DNA of 33,671 nucleotides, taken from contig WGCN01000196.1 in NCBI GenBank assembly GCA_015493745.1, positions 1 to 33,671 of the forward strand, written 5' to 3'. The notes beneath the pieces are model-generated. The model was not told where the DNA came from and ran no database searches. It worked only from the letters and a program-made list of their open reading frames with translations. How positions within the stretch are numbered: position 1 is the stretch's first letter; each line of letters begins with the position of its first letter. A program made the position numbers and the translations under genes. This document shows positions 16,819 to 24,496 of the stretch, in pieces. This stretch comes from Calditrichales bacterium. GTDB taxonomy: Bacteria > Calditrichota > Calditrichia > Calditrichales > J004.

Positions 16819-17541
16819 ATGTACCGGGTGCTTATTGTTGATGATGAATATCTGGCACGGGAAGGGCTGGAACGACAACTGCGCAATTTCCCCGAAATAG
16901 AAATCGTCGGTCATTGCTCCAACGGGCCGGAAGCCTTGCGGGCGGTGAACCGGCTGAAACCGGATGTGATGTTTCTGGATATCCAGATGCCCCGCCTTTC
17001 CGGGTTTGAAGTGGTCGATCTGTTAGGGGATGATGCTCCGCTGGTGGTTTTTGTTACCGCCTATGACCAATATGCCCTTAAAGCGTTTGAGGCCCACGCC
17101 GTGGATTACCTGTTGAAGCCCCTGGACCCGCTCCGTCTCAGGAAAACCATTAACCATCTGCGCCAACGTTTTGATCTTCAAAAAAAACAGACACAAAAAA
17201 TGATGCGCGACCGGGCCGGGAAGAGTCCGCTCCAACATCTGCTCATCCGCCGGGAAGGGGATATGCATATTGTGGATGTCTCCGCCATCCTCTATATCGA
17301 GGCCCGGGATGACTACATTGTTATTCACACCCGTAGCGGCAGCTATAAAAAAAAACAGCGTCTCGGTATTCTGGAAGAACGTCTGGATGCGGCTCTTTTC
17401 CGGCGCTTACACCGTTCTTATCTGGTCAATCTTTCCTTTTTAAAGAGAATAGAAGACCGCCAGATCGCCGTTCTGGAGGGGGATGTGCGGTTGCCGGTCA
17501 GCCGCAGCGGCTTGAAAAAGTTGAACGCTTCCCCCGGATAG
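16819..17541 (+). CDS. LytTR-family response regulator
   Basis: 240-residue response regulator. The receiver domain (residues 1-118) has the acidic pair D8/D9, phospho-acceptor D54 in MFLDIQMPRLSG, T near 82 in VFVTAYDQYALKAF, and K101 in DYLLKPLDPLRL. After a linker with a basic stretch, residues ~138-236 form a LytTR DNA-binding domain (LLIRREGDMHIVDVSAILYIEARDD then YIVIHTRSG, RLHRSYLVNLSFLKRIED). It probably binds paired direct repeats upstream of its target genes; two TTTACCGA repeats 21 bp apart lie upstream of this same operon. It starts 2 bp after the kinase gene, its likely partner. Confidence 0.95.
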   Translation: MYRVLIVDDEYLAREGLERQLRNFPEIEIVGHCSNGPEALRAVNRLKPDVMFLDIQMPRLSGFEVVDLLGDDAPLVVFVTAYDQYALKAFEAHAVDYLLKPLDPLRLRKTINHLRQRFDLQKKQTQKMMRDRAGKSPLQHLLIRREGDMHIVDVSAILYIEARDDYIVIHTRSGSYKKKQRLGILEERLDAALFRRLHRSYLVNLSFLKRIEDRQIAVLEGDVRLPVSRSGLKKLNASPG

Positions 17542-17688
17542 GGTGGATCAATCTCCAAACTTCCATCTCAATTTCTTAGCTTTTCCCTTATTTTGTCCGA
17601 TAGCTGTAAAAATATTTGTAATCAAAAACCAAAACACTTAGAATTATTTCTTTCATGCCTATTCGGGTTTATAAGGTTAAGGAAAGCC

Positions 17689-18927
17689 ATGCTGGATAGA
17701 AAACAGAAATTGTCTCGACTGATAGAACTGGGCTTGGAAGTAAGTCAAATCAGCGACCTTGATGTATTGTTGGAAAAAATACTCACCGAAGCCCGTAAGC
17801 TGGTTAACGCCGATGCCGGCTCCATCTACATCAAAGAGGGTAAGGATACCCTGAAGTTCAGCCACGCCCAGAACGATACCCTGCAGGCCAAGCTGGGACC
17901 CGGGAAAAAACTGATCTATACCACCTTTTCCATGCCCATAAACAATAAGTCCATCGCCGGTTTTGTGGCCAATAACGGTACCACCTCCAATATTCCCGAT
18001 GCCTATAAAATCTCATCCGTACTGCCTTTTTCCTTTGACGGCAGTTATGATAAAATCAGCGGTTACCATACGCAATCCATGCTGACCGTCCCCTTAAAAA
18101 ACACCCGCGGACAGATCATCGGTGTGCTGCAAATGATCAACGCCCAGGATGACGAGGGCAACATTATCGCCTTTATGGATGAGGATGAGCCCCTGGTGCA
18201 GCATTTTGCCAACATGGCCGCCAATGCCATCGAGCGGGCACAGCTTACGCGGACAACCATCATGCGCATGATCTCCATGGCCGAGCTGCGCGACCCCAAG
18301 GAAACCGGTCCCCACGTCAACCGCGTGGCCGCCTATTCCCTGGAAATTTATGAAGCCTATGCCAAGCGCAAGGGGATCCCCCAAAAGAAAATAGACGCCC
18401 AGCGCGACGCCCTGCGTATGGCGGCCATGCTGCATGATGTGGGCAAGGTAGCCATCTCAGATAATATTTTAAAAAAGCCCGGTAAATTTACCGATGAAGA
18501 GTATGCCATCATGAAACAGCATACGGTACTCGGTGCCCGCCTTTTTAACGGCGCCCGTTCCGATTTTGATGAAATAGCCGAAGAGGTGGCACTGAACCAC
18601 CATGAGCGTTGGGACGGCAAGGGCTATCCGGGACATATTGACCTGGAAACGGGAAAACCGTTGCCCGGCTATGCCGATGAAGATGGCAATCCCCGGGGAA
18701 AAAAAGAAGAGGAAATCCCCCTTTTCGGCCGTATCGTGGCCATTGCCGATGTTTATGACGCCCTTTCCTGTAAACGGGTCTATAAAGAGGCCTGGAGCGA
18801 AGAGGATGTGCTTGAAGCCCTCAAGTCCGGTGCCGGCAGCCAGTTTGACCCGGAACTGATCGAGGTGTTTATGGAAATTGTCGATGTTATCCGTTCCATT
18901 CAGGCCCGTTATCCGGATAAGGACTAA
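17689..18927 (+). CDS. GAF/HD-GYP phosphodiesterase
   Basis: 412-residue cytoplasmic protein. I use the ATG at 17689, which has AAGGAAAG upstream, rather than the TTG at 17593, whose extra residues look non-coding. Residues ~10-195 form a GAF ligand-binding domain (LEKILTEARKLVNADAGSIYI; SMLTVPLKNTRGQIIGVLQMIN). Residues ~200-400 form an HD-GYP domain with catalytic HD at 249-250 (MLHDVGKVAISD) and H304-H305-E306..D309-G-K-G312-Y313-P314, all intact. HD-GYP proteins hydrolyse cyclic di-GMP, or in some lineages cyclic GMP-AMP. An insertion of about 25 residues follows the GYP motif (HIDLETGKPLPGYADEDGNP and on). It may share context with the two-component genes before it, but a 147-bp gap separates them. 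Confidence 0.93.
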   Translation: MLDRKQKLSRLIELGLEVSQISDLDVLLEKILTEARKLVNADAGSIYIKEGKDTLKFSHAQNDTLQAKLGPGKKLIYTTFSMPINNKSIAGFVANNGTTSNIPDAYKISSVLPFSFDGSYDKISGYHTQSMLTVPLKNTRGQIIGVLQMINAQDDEGNIIAFMDEDEPLVQHFANMAANAIERAQLTRTTIMRMISMAELRDPKETGPHVNRVAAYSLEIYEAYAKRKGIPQKKIDAQRDALRMAAMLHDVGKVAISDNILKKPGKFTDEEYAIMKQHTVLGARLFNGARSDFDEIAEEVALNHHERWDGKGYPGHIDLETGKPLPGYADEDGNPRGKKEEEIPLFGRIVAIADVYDALSCKRVYKEAWSEEDVLEALKSGAGSQFDPELIEVFMEIVDVIRSIQARYPDKD

Positions 18928-19011
18928 CCGCACTGCCTACCCGCCCGTATCAATACCTTACCTACGGAATGTTTAATAATAATTAAGACATAATATTCTT
19001 CTTTTTGTTTT

Positions 19012-19040
19012 TTGAGCGGATCTTTTTTGTATATTATAGA
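19012..19040 (+). promoter_or_regulatory. Candidate sigma-70-like promoter of the FadL-like porin
   Basis: TTGAGC (19012-19017) and TATAGA (19035-19040) are separated by 17 bp and lie about 50 bp before a strong AAGGAGGTAGT ribosome binding site at the porin gene. The region is AT-rich, as expected of a promoter. Motif match only. Confidence 0.35.
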
Positions 19041-19092
19041 TGTTATTCCCTGTCCTAACATTATTACCATAAATTATTCCTAAGGAGGTAGT

Positions 19093-20364
19093 ATGAGTAA
19101 GGTAATACGTTTATTTGTTGTTTTCCTGTTTTTAAGTACATCGGTCTGGGCCAATGGATTAAGTTTAAATAGTATCGGCCCGCGCGCCTTGGGTATGGGA
19201 GGAGCGGTGGTTGGTCTGGCCAACGATTACAGCACCCTTTACTGGAATCCTGCGGGATTGCGTAACCTGGAAGGTGTTTTTATTGGTGGTTATTTCACGG
19301 GAATTATGCCGACGGGCACTTATCAGGCCGACTTCACCCCCTTTGGCGGTGAGGCCATCGATACGGAAACAAAATCAAACATGTATCCCTCGCCGGGGCT
19401 TATCGGCCATTGGGTTTGCATGTTAAATGATAAACTGACCATCGGGTTGGGCGCCTATGTGCCGGCCGGTTTGGGGGCGGAATGGGACGGAACCGATCTG
19501 AGGAGCCTCAGTGGCGGTACTTCTCTGAACTGGATGTCTAAAATCGGCGTGGTTAATATTTCTCCGGCCGTCTCCTATCAGGTATCGGAAAGTTTTTCCG
19601 TCGGCCTGGCGGTGAATGTTTTCTATGCGCTTTTTGATCTGGATCGGCCTGCCGAAGTGGCTCCCAATACCTTTGCCCAGTATAGTGAAAGTTCAACCGG
19701 TTTTGGATACGGTGTTACTCTGGGTGCCCATTACAAGGTAAATGACATGATACAACTGGGAGCCTCTTTCCGGACAAAAACCGATGTGACCATGAGCGGG
19801 AGCGGTGAAAACCCGGCTTTTGCCTCCATGGGCGCCCCCACCAAAAGTGATTTTGACCGGGATGTCTCCTGGCCTTTGTGGGTGGCGGGGGGTGTTGCCG
19901 TAAAACCCGTCGACAACCTGACCCTGACTTTTGATGTTCAATACAGCCAGTGGTCGGCCAGTGAAACCGAGTTTGTAACGGAGTATAAAGAAGCTGCCTG
20001 GAAACAGGCCCTTGAGCCGACCGGCGACAACAAATTCGTCCTGAACTGGAAAGACGCCACCCAACTTCGTCTGGGTGCCGAATACCGGATAAATGATATG
20101 GCGACCATACGCGGCGGCTTTTATACCGATCCCGCTCCCGGTCCGGATGAGACCTATAACATCCTTTTTCCCAGCATTGACTACAACGCCTTTACCGGTG
20201 GTTTTAGTCTGAATTTTGACAATCTGGTTGTGGATGCCGGTGCCGAGTACCTGTTGGGCTCGGAGCGTGATATTCCTTTCGGTACCTACGCCGACGCTGT
20301 TCCGGGAAAACATAATATGAATATCTTTGCTTTTTCCATCGGTCTGGGGTATCGAATCAGATAG
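19093..20364 (+). CDS. OmpP1/FadL-family outer membrane transporter
   Basis: 423-residue outer membrane beta-barrel with a signal peptide (cleavage after VWA, residue ~20). The N-terminal hatch-like stretch NSIGPRALGMGGAVVGLANDYSTLYWNPAGL is the hallmark of the FadL/TodX/PorV-like group. The rest alternates amphipathic strands (for example LTIGLGAYVPAG, QLGASFRTKTDV, LTLTFDVQYSQW, QLRLGAEYRIND) and ends with an aromatic-rich final strand (IFAFSIGLGYRIR), as needed for barrel insertion. FadL proteins take up hydrophobic compounds such as long-chain fatty acids. PorV-type members instead serve secretion systems, and I cannot separate these alternatives. It has the strongest ribosome binding site in the window (AAGGAGGT), its own candidate promoter and an intrinsic terminator, so it is a highly expressed monocistron. 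Confidence 0.9.
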   Translation: MSKVIRLFVVFLFLSTSVWANGLSLNSIGPRALGMGGAVVGLANDYSTLYWNPAGLRNLEGVFIGGYFTGIMPTGTYQADFTPFGGEAIDTETKSNMYPSPGLIGHWVCMLNDKLTIGLGAYVPAGLGAEWDGTDLRSLSGGTSLNWMSKIGVVNISPAVSYQVSESFSVGLAVNVFYALFDLDRPAEVAPNTFAQYSESSTGFGYGVTLGAHYKVNDMIQLGASFRTKTDVTMSGSGENPAFASMGAPTKSDFDRDVSWPLWVAGGVAVKPVDNLTLTFDVQYSQWSASETEFVTEYKEAAWKQALEPTGDNKFVLNWKDATQLRLGAEYRINDMATIRGGFYTDPAPGPDETYNILFPSIDYNAFTGGFSLNFDNLVVDAGAEYLLGSERDIPFGTYADAVPGKHNMNIFAFSIGLGYRIR

Positions 20365-20387
20365 TTTGTTTTTATTCTTGGTTTAAG

Positions 20388-20418
20388 GCTCCTCCCAAAC
20401 GGGGGAGCTTTTTTCTTT
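20388..20418 (+). terminator. Rho-independent terminator of the FadL-like gene
   Basis: GCTCCTCC (20388-20395) pairs with GGGGGAGC (20401-20408) in an eight-pair stem with one G-T wobble and a five-base loop (CAAAC), followed by TTTTTTCTTTT. It begins 24 bp after the stop codon and is the cleanest terminator in the window. Confidence 0.9.
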
Positions 20419-20777
20419 TAAGTCATTTCTCGCGGATGATTATAGCTGATATTTTTCGCTGTCCCATAATTTATAGGTAAACGCGTTAGTTGCCGGGACT
20501 TAAAAATAAGCCGCTTTATATACATGAACAGGGGTATGAGAATCCGGTTTGTCGGTTTGTTGAAAATGAGAATCCGTTTCATAAATAGCGGAAAAGCGGT
20601 CATTCTCCAATAAACAGACATTACCCGCGAAATTAAACACAGAATCCTTTTGCTGTTGGGGTGAGGGCCCCAAAAAAAGAGAGTTTTATGAACTTTTTTC
20701 TGTTTTCTGTCAATATTCATATTTAGATTTCGATACTTTAAAAATATAACAATACCGATTAGGGAGAATGCCGGTTT
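20419..20777. other. Intergenic region with an 11-bp direct repeat
   Basis: No supported gene. A 132-codon minus-strand frame here (20418-20816) lacks a ribosome binding site, overlaps the next gene's start and has no family features. ATGAGAATCCG occurs at 20536-20546 and 20566-20576, 30 bp apart. The last ~70 bp are AT-rich and may hold the promoter of the next gene, but no motif is clear. Confidence 0.5.
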
Positions 20778-21326
20778 ATGTCTGATGAAGCGCTTTGGGC
20801 CAATATTTTCAAGCAAAAAAATGTCGTAAAAGAAAACATGTTCACCGTTCTGAAACGTATTCCGGTTTTTCAGGATTTGGGTTACAAAGAGCTGCGCGCC
20901 GTGGAACGGATATTACACCGCCGGCACTATAAACAGGATGAGATCATTTTTCGTGAAAATGAACCGGGTGTGGGTATGTATATTATCGAACACGGTAAGG
21001 TGCATATTACCGTGGGCCGGGAAAACAAGCTGCTGGTACTGTTATCCAACGGGGATTTTTTCGGTGAAATGGCTCTGATTCTTTCCGGTAAACGCACCGC
21101 CTCGGCCATTGCCCATGAGGAAACAAGTCTGCTGGGCTTTTTTCAGCCGGATCTTTTCAATCTGATGGAAACCAATCCCAAGATCGGTAATAAGATCATG
21201 TTTCGCCTGTCGCAGATGATTGCCGAACGTCTGCGTCTGGGTACATTGGAGAATCGGCAGCTTAAGGCGCGGCTTAACGTTTTGCAAAGCGAGCTGGAAA
21301 CCCTGAAAAAGGGGAAGAAAGACTGA
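20778..21326 (+). CDS. Cyclic nucleotide-binding domain protein without DNA-binding domain
   Basis: 182-residue protein. Residues ~25-145 form a Crp-like cyclic-nucleotide-binding beta roll, with FRENEPGVGMYIIEHGKVHITV and the phosphate-binding cassette FFGEMALILSGKRTASAIA (arginine present, so ligand binding is possible). Residues ~145-182 are a charged helix or coiled coil (LGTLENRQLKARLNVLQSELETL) where Crp would carry a helix-turn-helix, so it is probably not a transcription factor. An AGGGAG ribosome binding site lies 11 bp before the start. The stop codon overlaps the start of the AI-2E-type permease by one base, so the two are translationally coupled. A regulatory role on that membrane protein is inferred from the coupling. 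Confidence 0.88.
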   Translation: MSDEALWANIFKQKNVVKENMFTVLKRIPVFQDLGYKELRAVERILHRRHYKQDEIIFRENEPGVGMYIIEHGKVHITVGRENKLLVLLSNGDFFGEMALILSGKRTASAIAHEETSLLGFFQPDLFNLMETNPKIGNKIMFRLSQMIAERLRLGTLENRQLKARLNVLQSELETLKKGKKD

Positions 21327-22363
21327 TGGAAACAACGGTATCACGCTTTTTAAAGGTCGTTTTGGTGGTGGCCGCTCTGGTGGCCGTGGTTTGGCTGTTA
21401 AGCGCTATCCGTTCGACTATTGTACTCTTGGTGATCTCCGCCCTGCTGGCTTATATCCTGGATCCCTTTGCCAGCTATCTCGAGTTTAAAGGTCTTTCAC
21501 GCACATCGGCGACGATTCTTATTTTTCTGGCTTTGGGCGGTGTGGTTTTTTCCTTGTTTTACTTTTTGATTCCCGCGCTCTCCCATGAAATCGCCTCTTT
21601 GCAAAAAGGGCTGGACGGCAAAACGACCTCACAGCTTTTTGACAATATCGAGGGTTTTATCAAAGAAACCATTCCGTTGCTAAAAGGGCAAGACCTCAAT
21701 TTGCAGGCCGAAATGCAAAAGGGCATCCAAAATATGGCCGAATCGTTGTTTGCCATTCTGGTCAACCTGGTGCCGTTGTTTACCTCGGTAATCATCATCC
21801 CCTTTGCCGTATTCTTTTTGCTCAAGGACGGGCGTGATATGAAAAAGCACCTGGTCAGTCTGGTACCCAACCGCTATTTTGAAATGACCCTGAATCTGTT
21901 GCACAAGATGGATATCCAGCTGGGCGGCTATCTGCGCGGGCAGTTTGTGGACTCCACCATTATCGGCGTGCTGGCCATAGGTGCTCTATGGATTCTGGAT
22001 GTCCCCTATTTTGTGTTGATCGGTATTTTTGCCGGTCTGGCCAATATGATTCCCTATGTGGGGCCCTTCTCCGGGGCGGTGGTGGCCATTTTTACCGTAC
22101 TGTTCAGTCATGGCAGCGGACAGGAGGTGCTCTATGTGGCGCTGGCTTTTTTAATCATTCAGTTGATCGACAATGTACTGGTACAACCGCTTGTGCTGGC
22201 CCGCAGCGTTGATCTGCATCCGCTGACCATCATCTTTGCCATTATCATCGGCGGGCAGTTTTTTGGCATGATCGGCATGCTGGTGGCCGTGCCCACGGCC
22301 GGAATCATCAAGGTGACCGCTATTGAAGCCTACAACAGCGCCCGGCGTTTTAATCTGATCTGA
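21326..22363 (+). CDS. AI-2E family (PerM-like) transporter
   Basis: 345-residue inner-membrane protein with about seven to eight hydrophobic helices: three near the N-terminus (VVLVVAALVAVVWLLSAI, IVLLVISALLAYILDP, ATILIFLALGGVVFSLFYFLIP), a soluble helical segment at ~85-150, then the conserved C-terminal half with GGYLRGQFVDSTIIGVLA, IGIFAGLANMIPYVGPF and QLIDNVLVQPLVLARSVDLHP. These are the signatures of the PerM/TqsA/YdiK family. Members have been linked to AI-2 or sodium/proton export, so the substrate is open. It shares one base with the cyclic-nucleotide-binding gene upstream and is convergent with the next gene, 5 bp away. Confidence 0.92.
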   Translation: METTVSRFLKVVLVVAALVAVVWLLSAIRSTIVLLVISALLAYILDPFASYLEFKGLSRTSATILIFLALGGVVFSLFYFLIPALSHEIASLQKGLDGKTTSQLFDNIEGFIKETIPLLKGQDLNLQAEMQKGIQNMAESLFAILVNLVPLFTSVIIIPFAVFFLLKDGRDMKKHLVSLVPNRYFEMTLNLLHKMDIQLGGYLRGQFVDSTIIGVLAIGALWILDVPYFVLIGIFAGLANMIPYVGPFSGAVVAIFTVLFSHGSGQEVLYVALAFLIIQLIDNVLVQPLVLARSVDLHPLTIIFAIIIGGQFFGMIGMLVAVPTAGIIKVTAIEAYNSARRFNLI

Positions 22364-22368
22364 CAGAC

Positions 22369-23637
22369 TCAGTGCCGTTCAATGCGGTATATCACCGGGC
22401 TGGCCGTTCCCTTTTCACTGATGAGTTCCACTTCCAGCGTTTTTCCGCTGTAAGGGGTGGTATCTATTTCCACACGCCACACATCCGCCCGGCGGCGGGC
22501 CTGTTTTTGCGTGCTGATTTTTTTTCTGTTCTCCCCGCCATTCAGCCACAGCTCAAGCGCCGTACCCGGAGTTTGTTCATAGTCGATGATCAGGCGCCTG
22601 GTATTTTCAATTTTAATAAAAACAGATCCCCGCGCCCGGAACAGCCCCCCGGCGCGTGCCTCGCCTATGCGCCAGTTGGAGCCGCGTTGCGCGCAATAAA
22701 ACAGATGGAAGCTGCCCTCGTAATAGGAGAGGTGAGGGCGCATCAACCGCCTTCCTTCCCAGCGTTTTTCCGGTTTTAAAACCACGTCCCGGAAATGCCA
22801 GTTAATGCCGTCATCGGAAACCGCCTTTTCGATATGGCTGCCAAAACCGCTGTTGAGGTTCAGGCGGACATAATACATGGTAAAGTTGCGGCCGTTGTAG
22901 ATAACATGGGGTGCGATCACTCCGGGCAGGGCGTTGTATACCGGCTTGTTGCCGGTCCGCCATGTTCCTTTTGCGTTCTGTTCCGCCCGGCCAATGGAAG
23001 ACATAAGTCCGCTGAAGCCCGAATAGTATAACACCCGTTGTCGTTTTTCCGGCAGGTAAAGAACGGTGGCATAGGCCCGGCCGCTGTTATCCCAGTTCCC
23101 GGATTGAGGAATGGATAGCTCCAGGTCTTTGATATGCCAGCTCCGCTCCGTTTTCCGGGCCAGCCCCAGGCGGTAACCCAGCTCGCTATCGCTGTCATTC
23201 CCATTGAGTAAGAGCATGGCCTGCCCCGCGCCGGGGATAAACGCCGGGGCAATCAAATGGTAAGTATAGCCTGTGGTGGGGGTGATCTCTTCCCGTCCGC
23301 TTCTTTGCCAGTACCAGCCGTCTTTATCCAGCACGGCCCGTCCGATATGATAGGAGCCGCCGCTGCTGCCGTCATACCACAGGGTAACCGTATCGGGACT
23401 CACGGTGATAAAGGGGTCGGCCACATCCCGGCTGTCCCAGCCTTGTCGGGCGGGCCGGAAGACGGGATTTTTGGGTAGTTTAAAAAAGGTGCCCACCTCA
23501 TGGCGCAGCAAAATATGGGGGTAAAATGAGTTGTAATCGATCCCTTCGCTGACACGCGTCTGTTCGGGGAGCAGTGCCTGCGCCGCTATAATCAGGGGAA
23601 TGAACAGAAATAATAGGCAGAGATATATTTTTTTCAT
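22369..23637 (-). CDS. Secreted glycosidase-like five-bladed propeller protein
   Basis: 422-residue exported protein (signal peptide to ~residue 20, IIAAQA). Residues ~50-335 show repeated W/Y-rich blades of the GH43/GH32/GH130-like propeller: WDSRDVADPFITVSPDTVTLWYDG, YHIGRAVLDKDGWYWQRSG, RVLYYSGFSGLMSSIGRAEQ, FTMYYVRLN then IEKAVSDDGINWHFRD, and HLFYCAQRGSNWRIGEARA. The ADPF aspartate near residue 75 is a candidate catalytic residue. The last ~80 residues (VFIKIENTRRLIIDYEQ onward) look like a beta-sandwich. It may hydrolyse or bind a polysaccharide, but catalytic residues could not be confirmed, so enzyme activity is uncertain. It is convergent with the AI-2E gene and divergent from the PAP2 phosphatase across 39 bp. 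Confidence 0.75.
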   Translation of the reverse strand: MKKIYLCLLFLFIPLIIAAQALLPEQTRVSEGIDYNSFYPHILLRHEVGTFFKLPKNPVFRPARQGWDSRDVADPFITVSPDTVTLWYDGSSGGSYHIGRAVLDKDGWYWQRSGREEITPTTGYTYHLIAPAFIPGAGQAMLLLNGNDSDSELGYRLGLARKTERSWHIKDLELSIPQSGNWDNSGRAYATVLYLPEKRQRVLYYSGFSGLMSSIGRAEQNAKGTWRTGNKPVYNALPGVIAPHVIYNGRNFTMYYVRLNLNSGFGSHIEKAVSDDGINWHFRDVVLKPEKRWEGRRLMRPHLSYYEGSFHLFYCAQRGSNWRIGEARAGGLFRARGSVFIKIENTRRLIIDYEQTPGTALELWLNGGENRKKISTQKQARRRADVWRVEIDTTPYSGKTLEVELISEKGTASPVIYRIERH

Positions 23638-23676
23638 AGATTTTGATTATCGCTTGTAACCGGAGATTATTGACCC

Positions 23677-24483
23677 ATGTTTAGATATTTTTCATTTTTG
23701 TTCAGCCTGATATTACTTACGACCCCCTTACAGGCCCAGCACGGTTTTTTTTCCAACATAGGCCGGGACGTAAAGCATTTTGCCGGAACCGGCCTGGATC
23801 TGGCCGTGGCTCCCTTAAGCTATGACAGCGAGGACTGGATGTCTGTCGGTGGTGTTGTTGCCACCACGGCCTTGTTGTTCACGGTGGATAAGGAGGTGCG
23901 CCGTTACGCGCAGGGGCTGGATAAAAATGAACTGGATGACTATTTTTTTATCGACAGTTATATGGGTAATCAGTACTCACTTTTTCTGGGGGCAGGTATC
24001 TACGGCTATGGTCTTTTGGCCGGCAACAACCGCGTGCGGCATACGGGACTGATGGCCATGGAGGCTTTTGTCTATTCCGGCGCCATTACCGGGGTGTTTA
24101 AAGTATTGTTCAGCCGCCGCCGTCCCTTTGCCGGAGATTCCCAGCTCTATTTCCGGCCCGTTAACTGGCTGGACAACACCTATCACAGTCTGCCCAGCGG
24201 GCATACGGCGGTCAGTTTTGCTGTTTCCACCGTACTGGCCGATGCCGTGGACAGCGGTTTGTGGAAGGTCTTTTGGTATGGAACCGCCGCCTGGGTGGGG
24301 GCCGCCCGTATTTACCACAACCAGCATTGGTTTTCCGACGTTTTTCTGGGGGGTGTTATCGGCTACGCCACCGGACGTTTTATCGTTAACCGGGACAAGC
24401 GCCAGGCTTTCAGCCGTCTGAAAATGCAACCCTGGTTCGGGCGCTACGCCAGCGGTGTTCAACTAAGCTGGCAACTTGATTAG
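23677..24483 (+). CDS. PAP2-family phosphatase, exported
   Basis: 268-residue protein with a signal peptide (MFRYFSFLFSLILLTTPLQAQ) and a GGAG ribosome binding site. The type 2 phosphatidic acid phosphatase motifs are present: K142-x6-R149-P150 (KVLFSRRRP), P173-S-G-H176 (LPSGHTAVSF) and R211-x5-H217-x3-D221 (ARIYHNQHWFSDVF; alanine instead of the usual serine before the arginine). Several hydrophobic helices surround them. Family members remove phosphate from lipid phosphates such as undecaprenyl diphosphate or phosphatidic acid at the outer face of the inner membrane. The C-terminus (YASGVQLSWQL) resembles a barrel-like final strand, which is odd. It is followed 13 bp downstream by a secreted protein of unknown role, probably in the same transcript. 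Confidence 0.9.
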   Translation: MFRYFSFLFSLILLTTPLQAQHGFFSNIGRDVKHFAGTGLDLAVAPLSYDSEDWMSVGGVVATTALLFTVDKEVRRYAQGLDKNELDDYFFIDSYMGNQYSLFLGAGIYGYGLLAGNNRVRHTGLMAMEAFVYSGAITGVFKVLFSRRRPFAGDSQLYFRPVNWLDNTYHSLPSGHTAVSFAVSTVLADAVDSGLWKVFWYGTAAWVGAARIYHNQHWFSDVFLGGVIGYATGRFIVNRDKRQAFSRLKMQPWFGRYASGVQLSWQLD

Positions 24484-24496
24484 CCGTAAGTGACAA

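Noticed and set aside
17593-17688. TTG-initiated 32-residue extension of the GAF/HD-GYP protein
   Set aside because: The extension sequence looks non-coding, and an ATG at 17689 with AAGGAAAG upstream is a better start.
20655-20680. TTGGGG/CCCCAA inverted repeat followed by A-run
   Set aside because: Stem of six pairs, and the A-run is on the wrong side for a terminator on either neighbouring gene.
20418-20816. 132-codon minus-strand open frame in the gap after the porin
   Set aside because: Overlaps the terminator and the start of the CNB gene, no ribosome binding site, basic low-information sequence.
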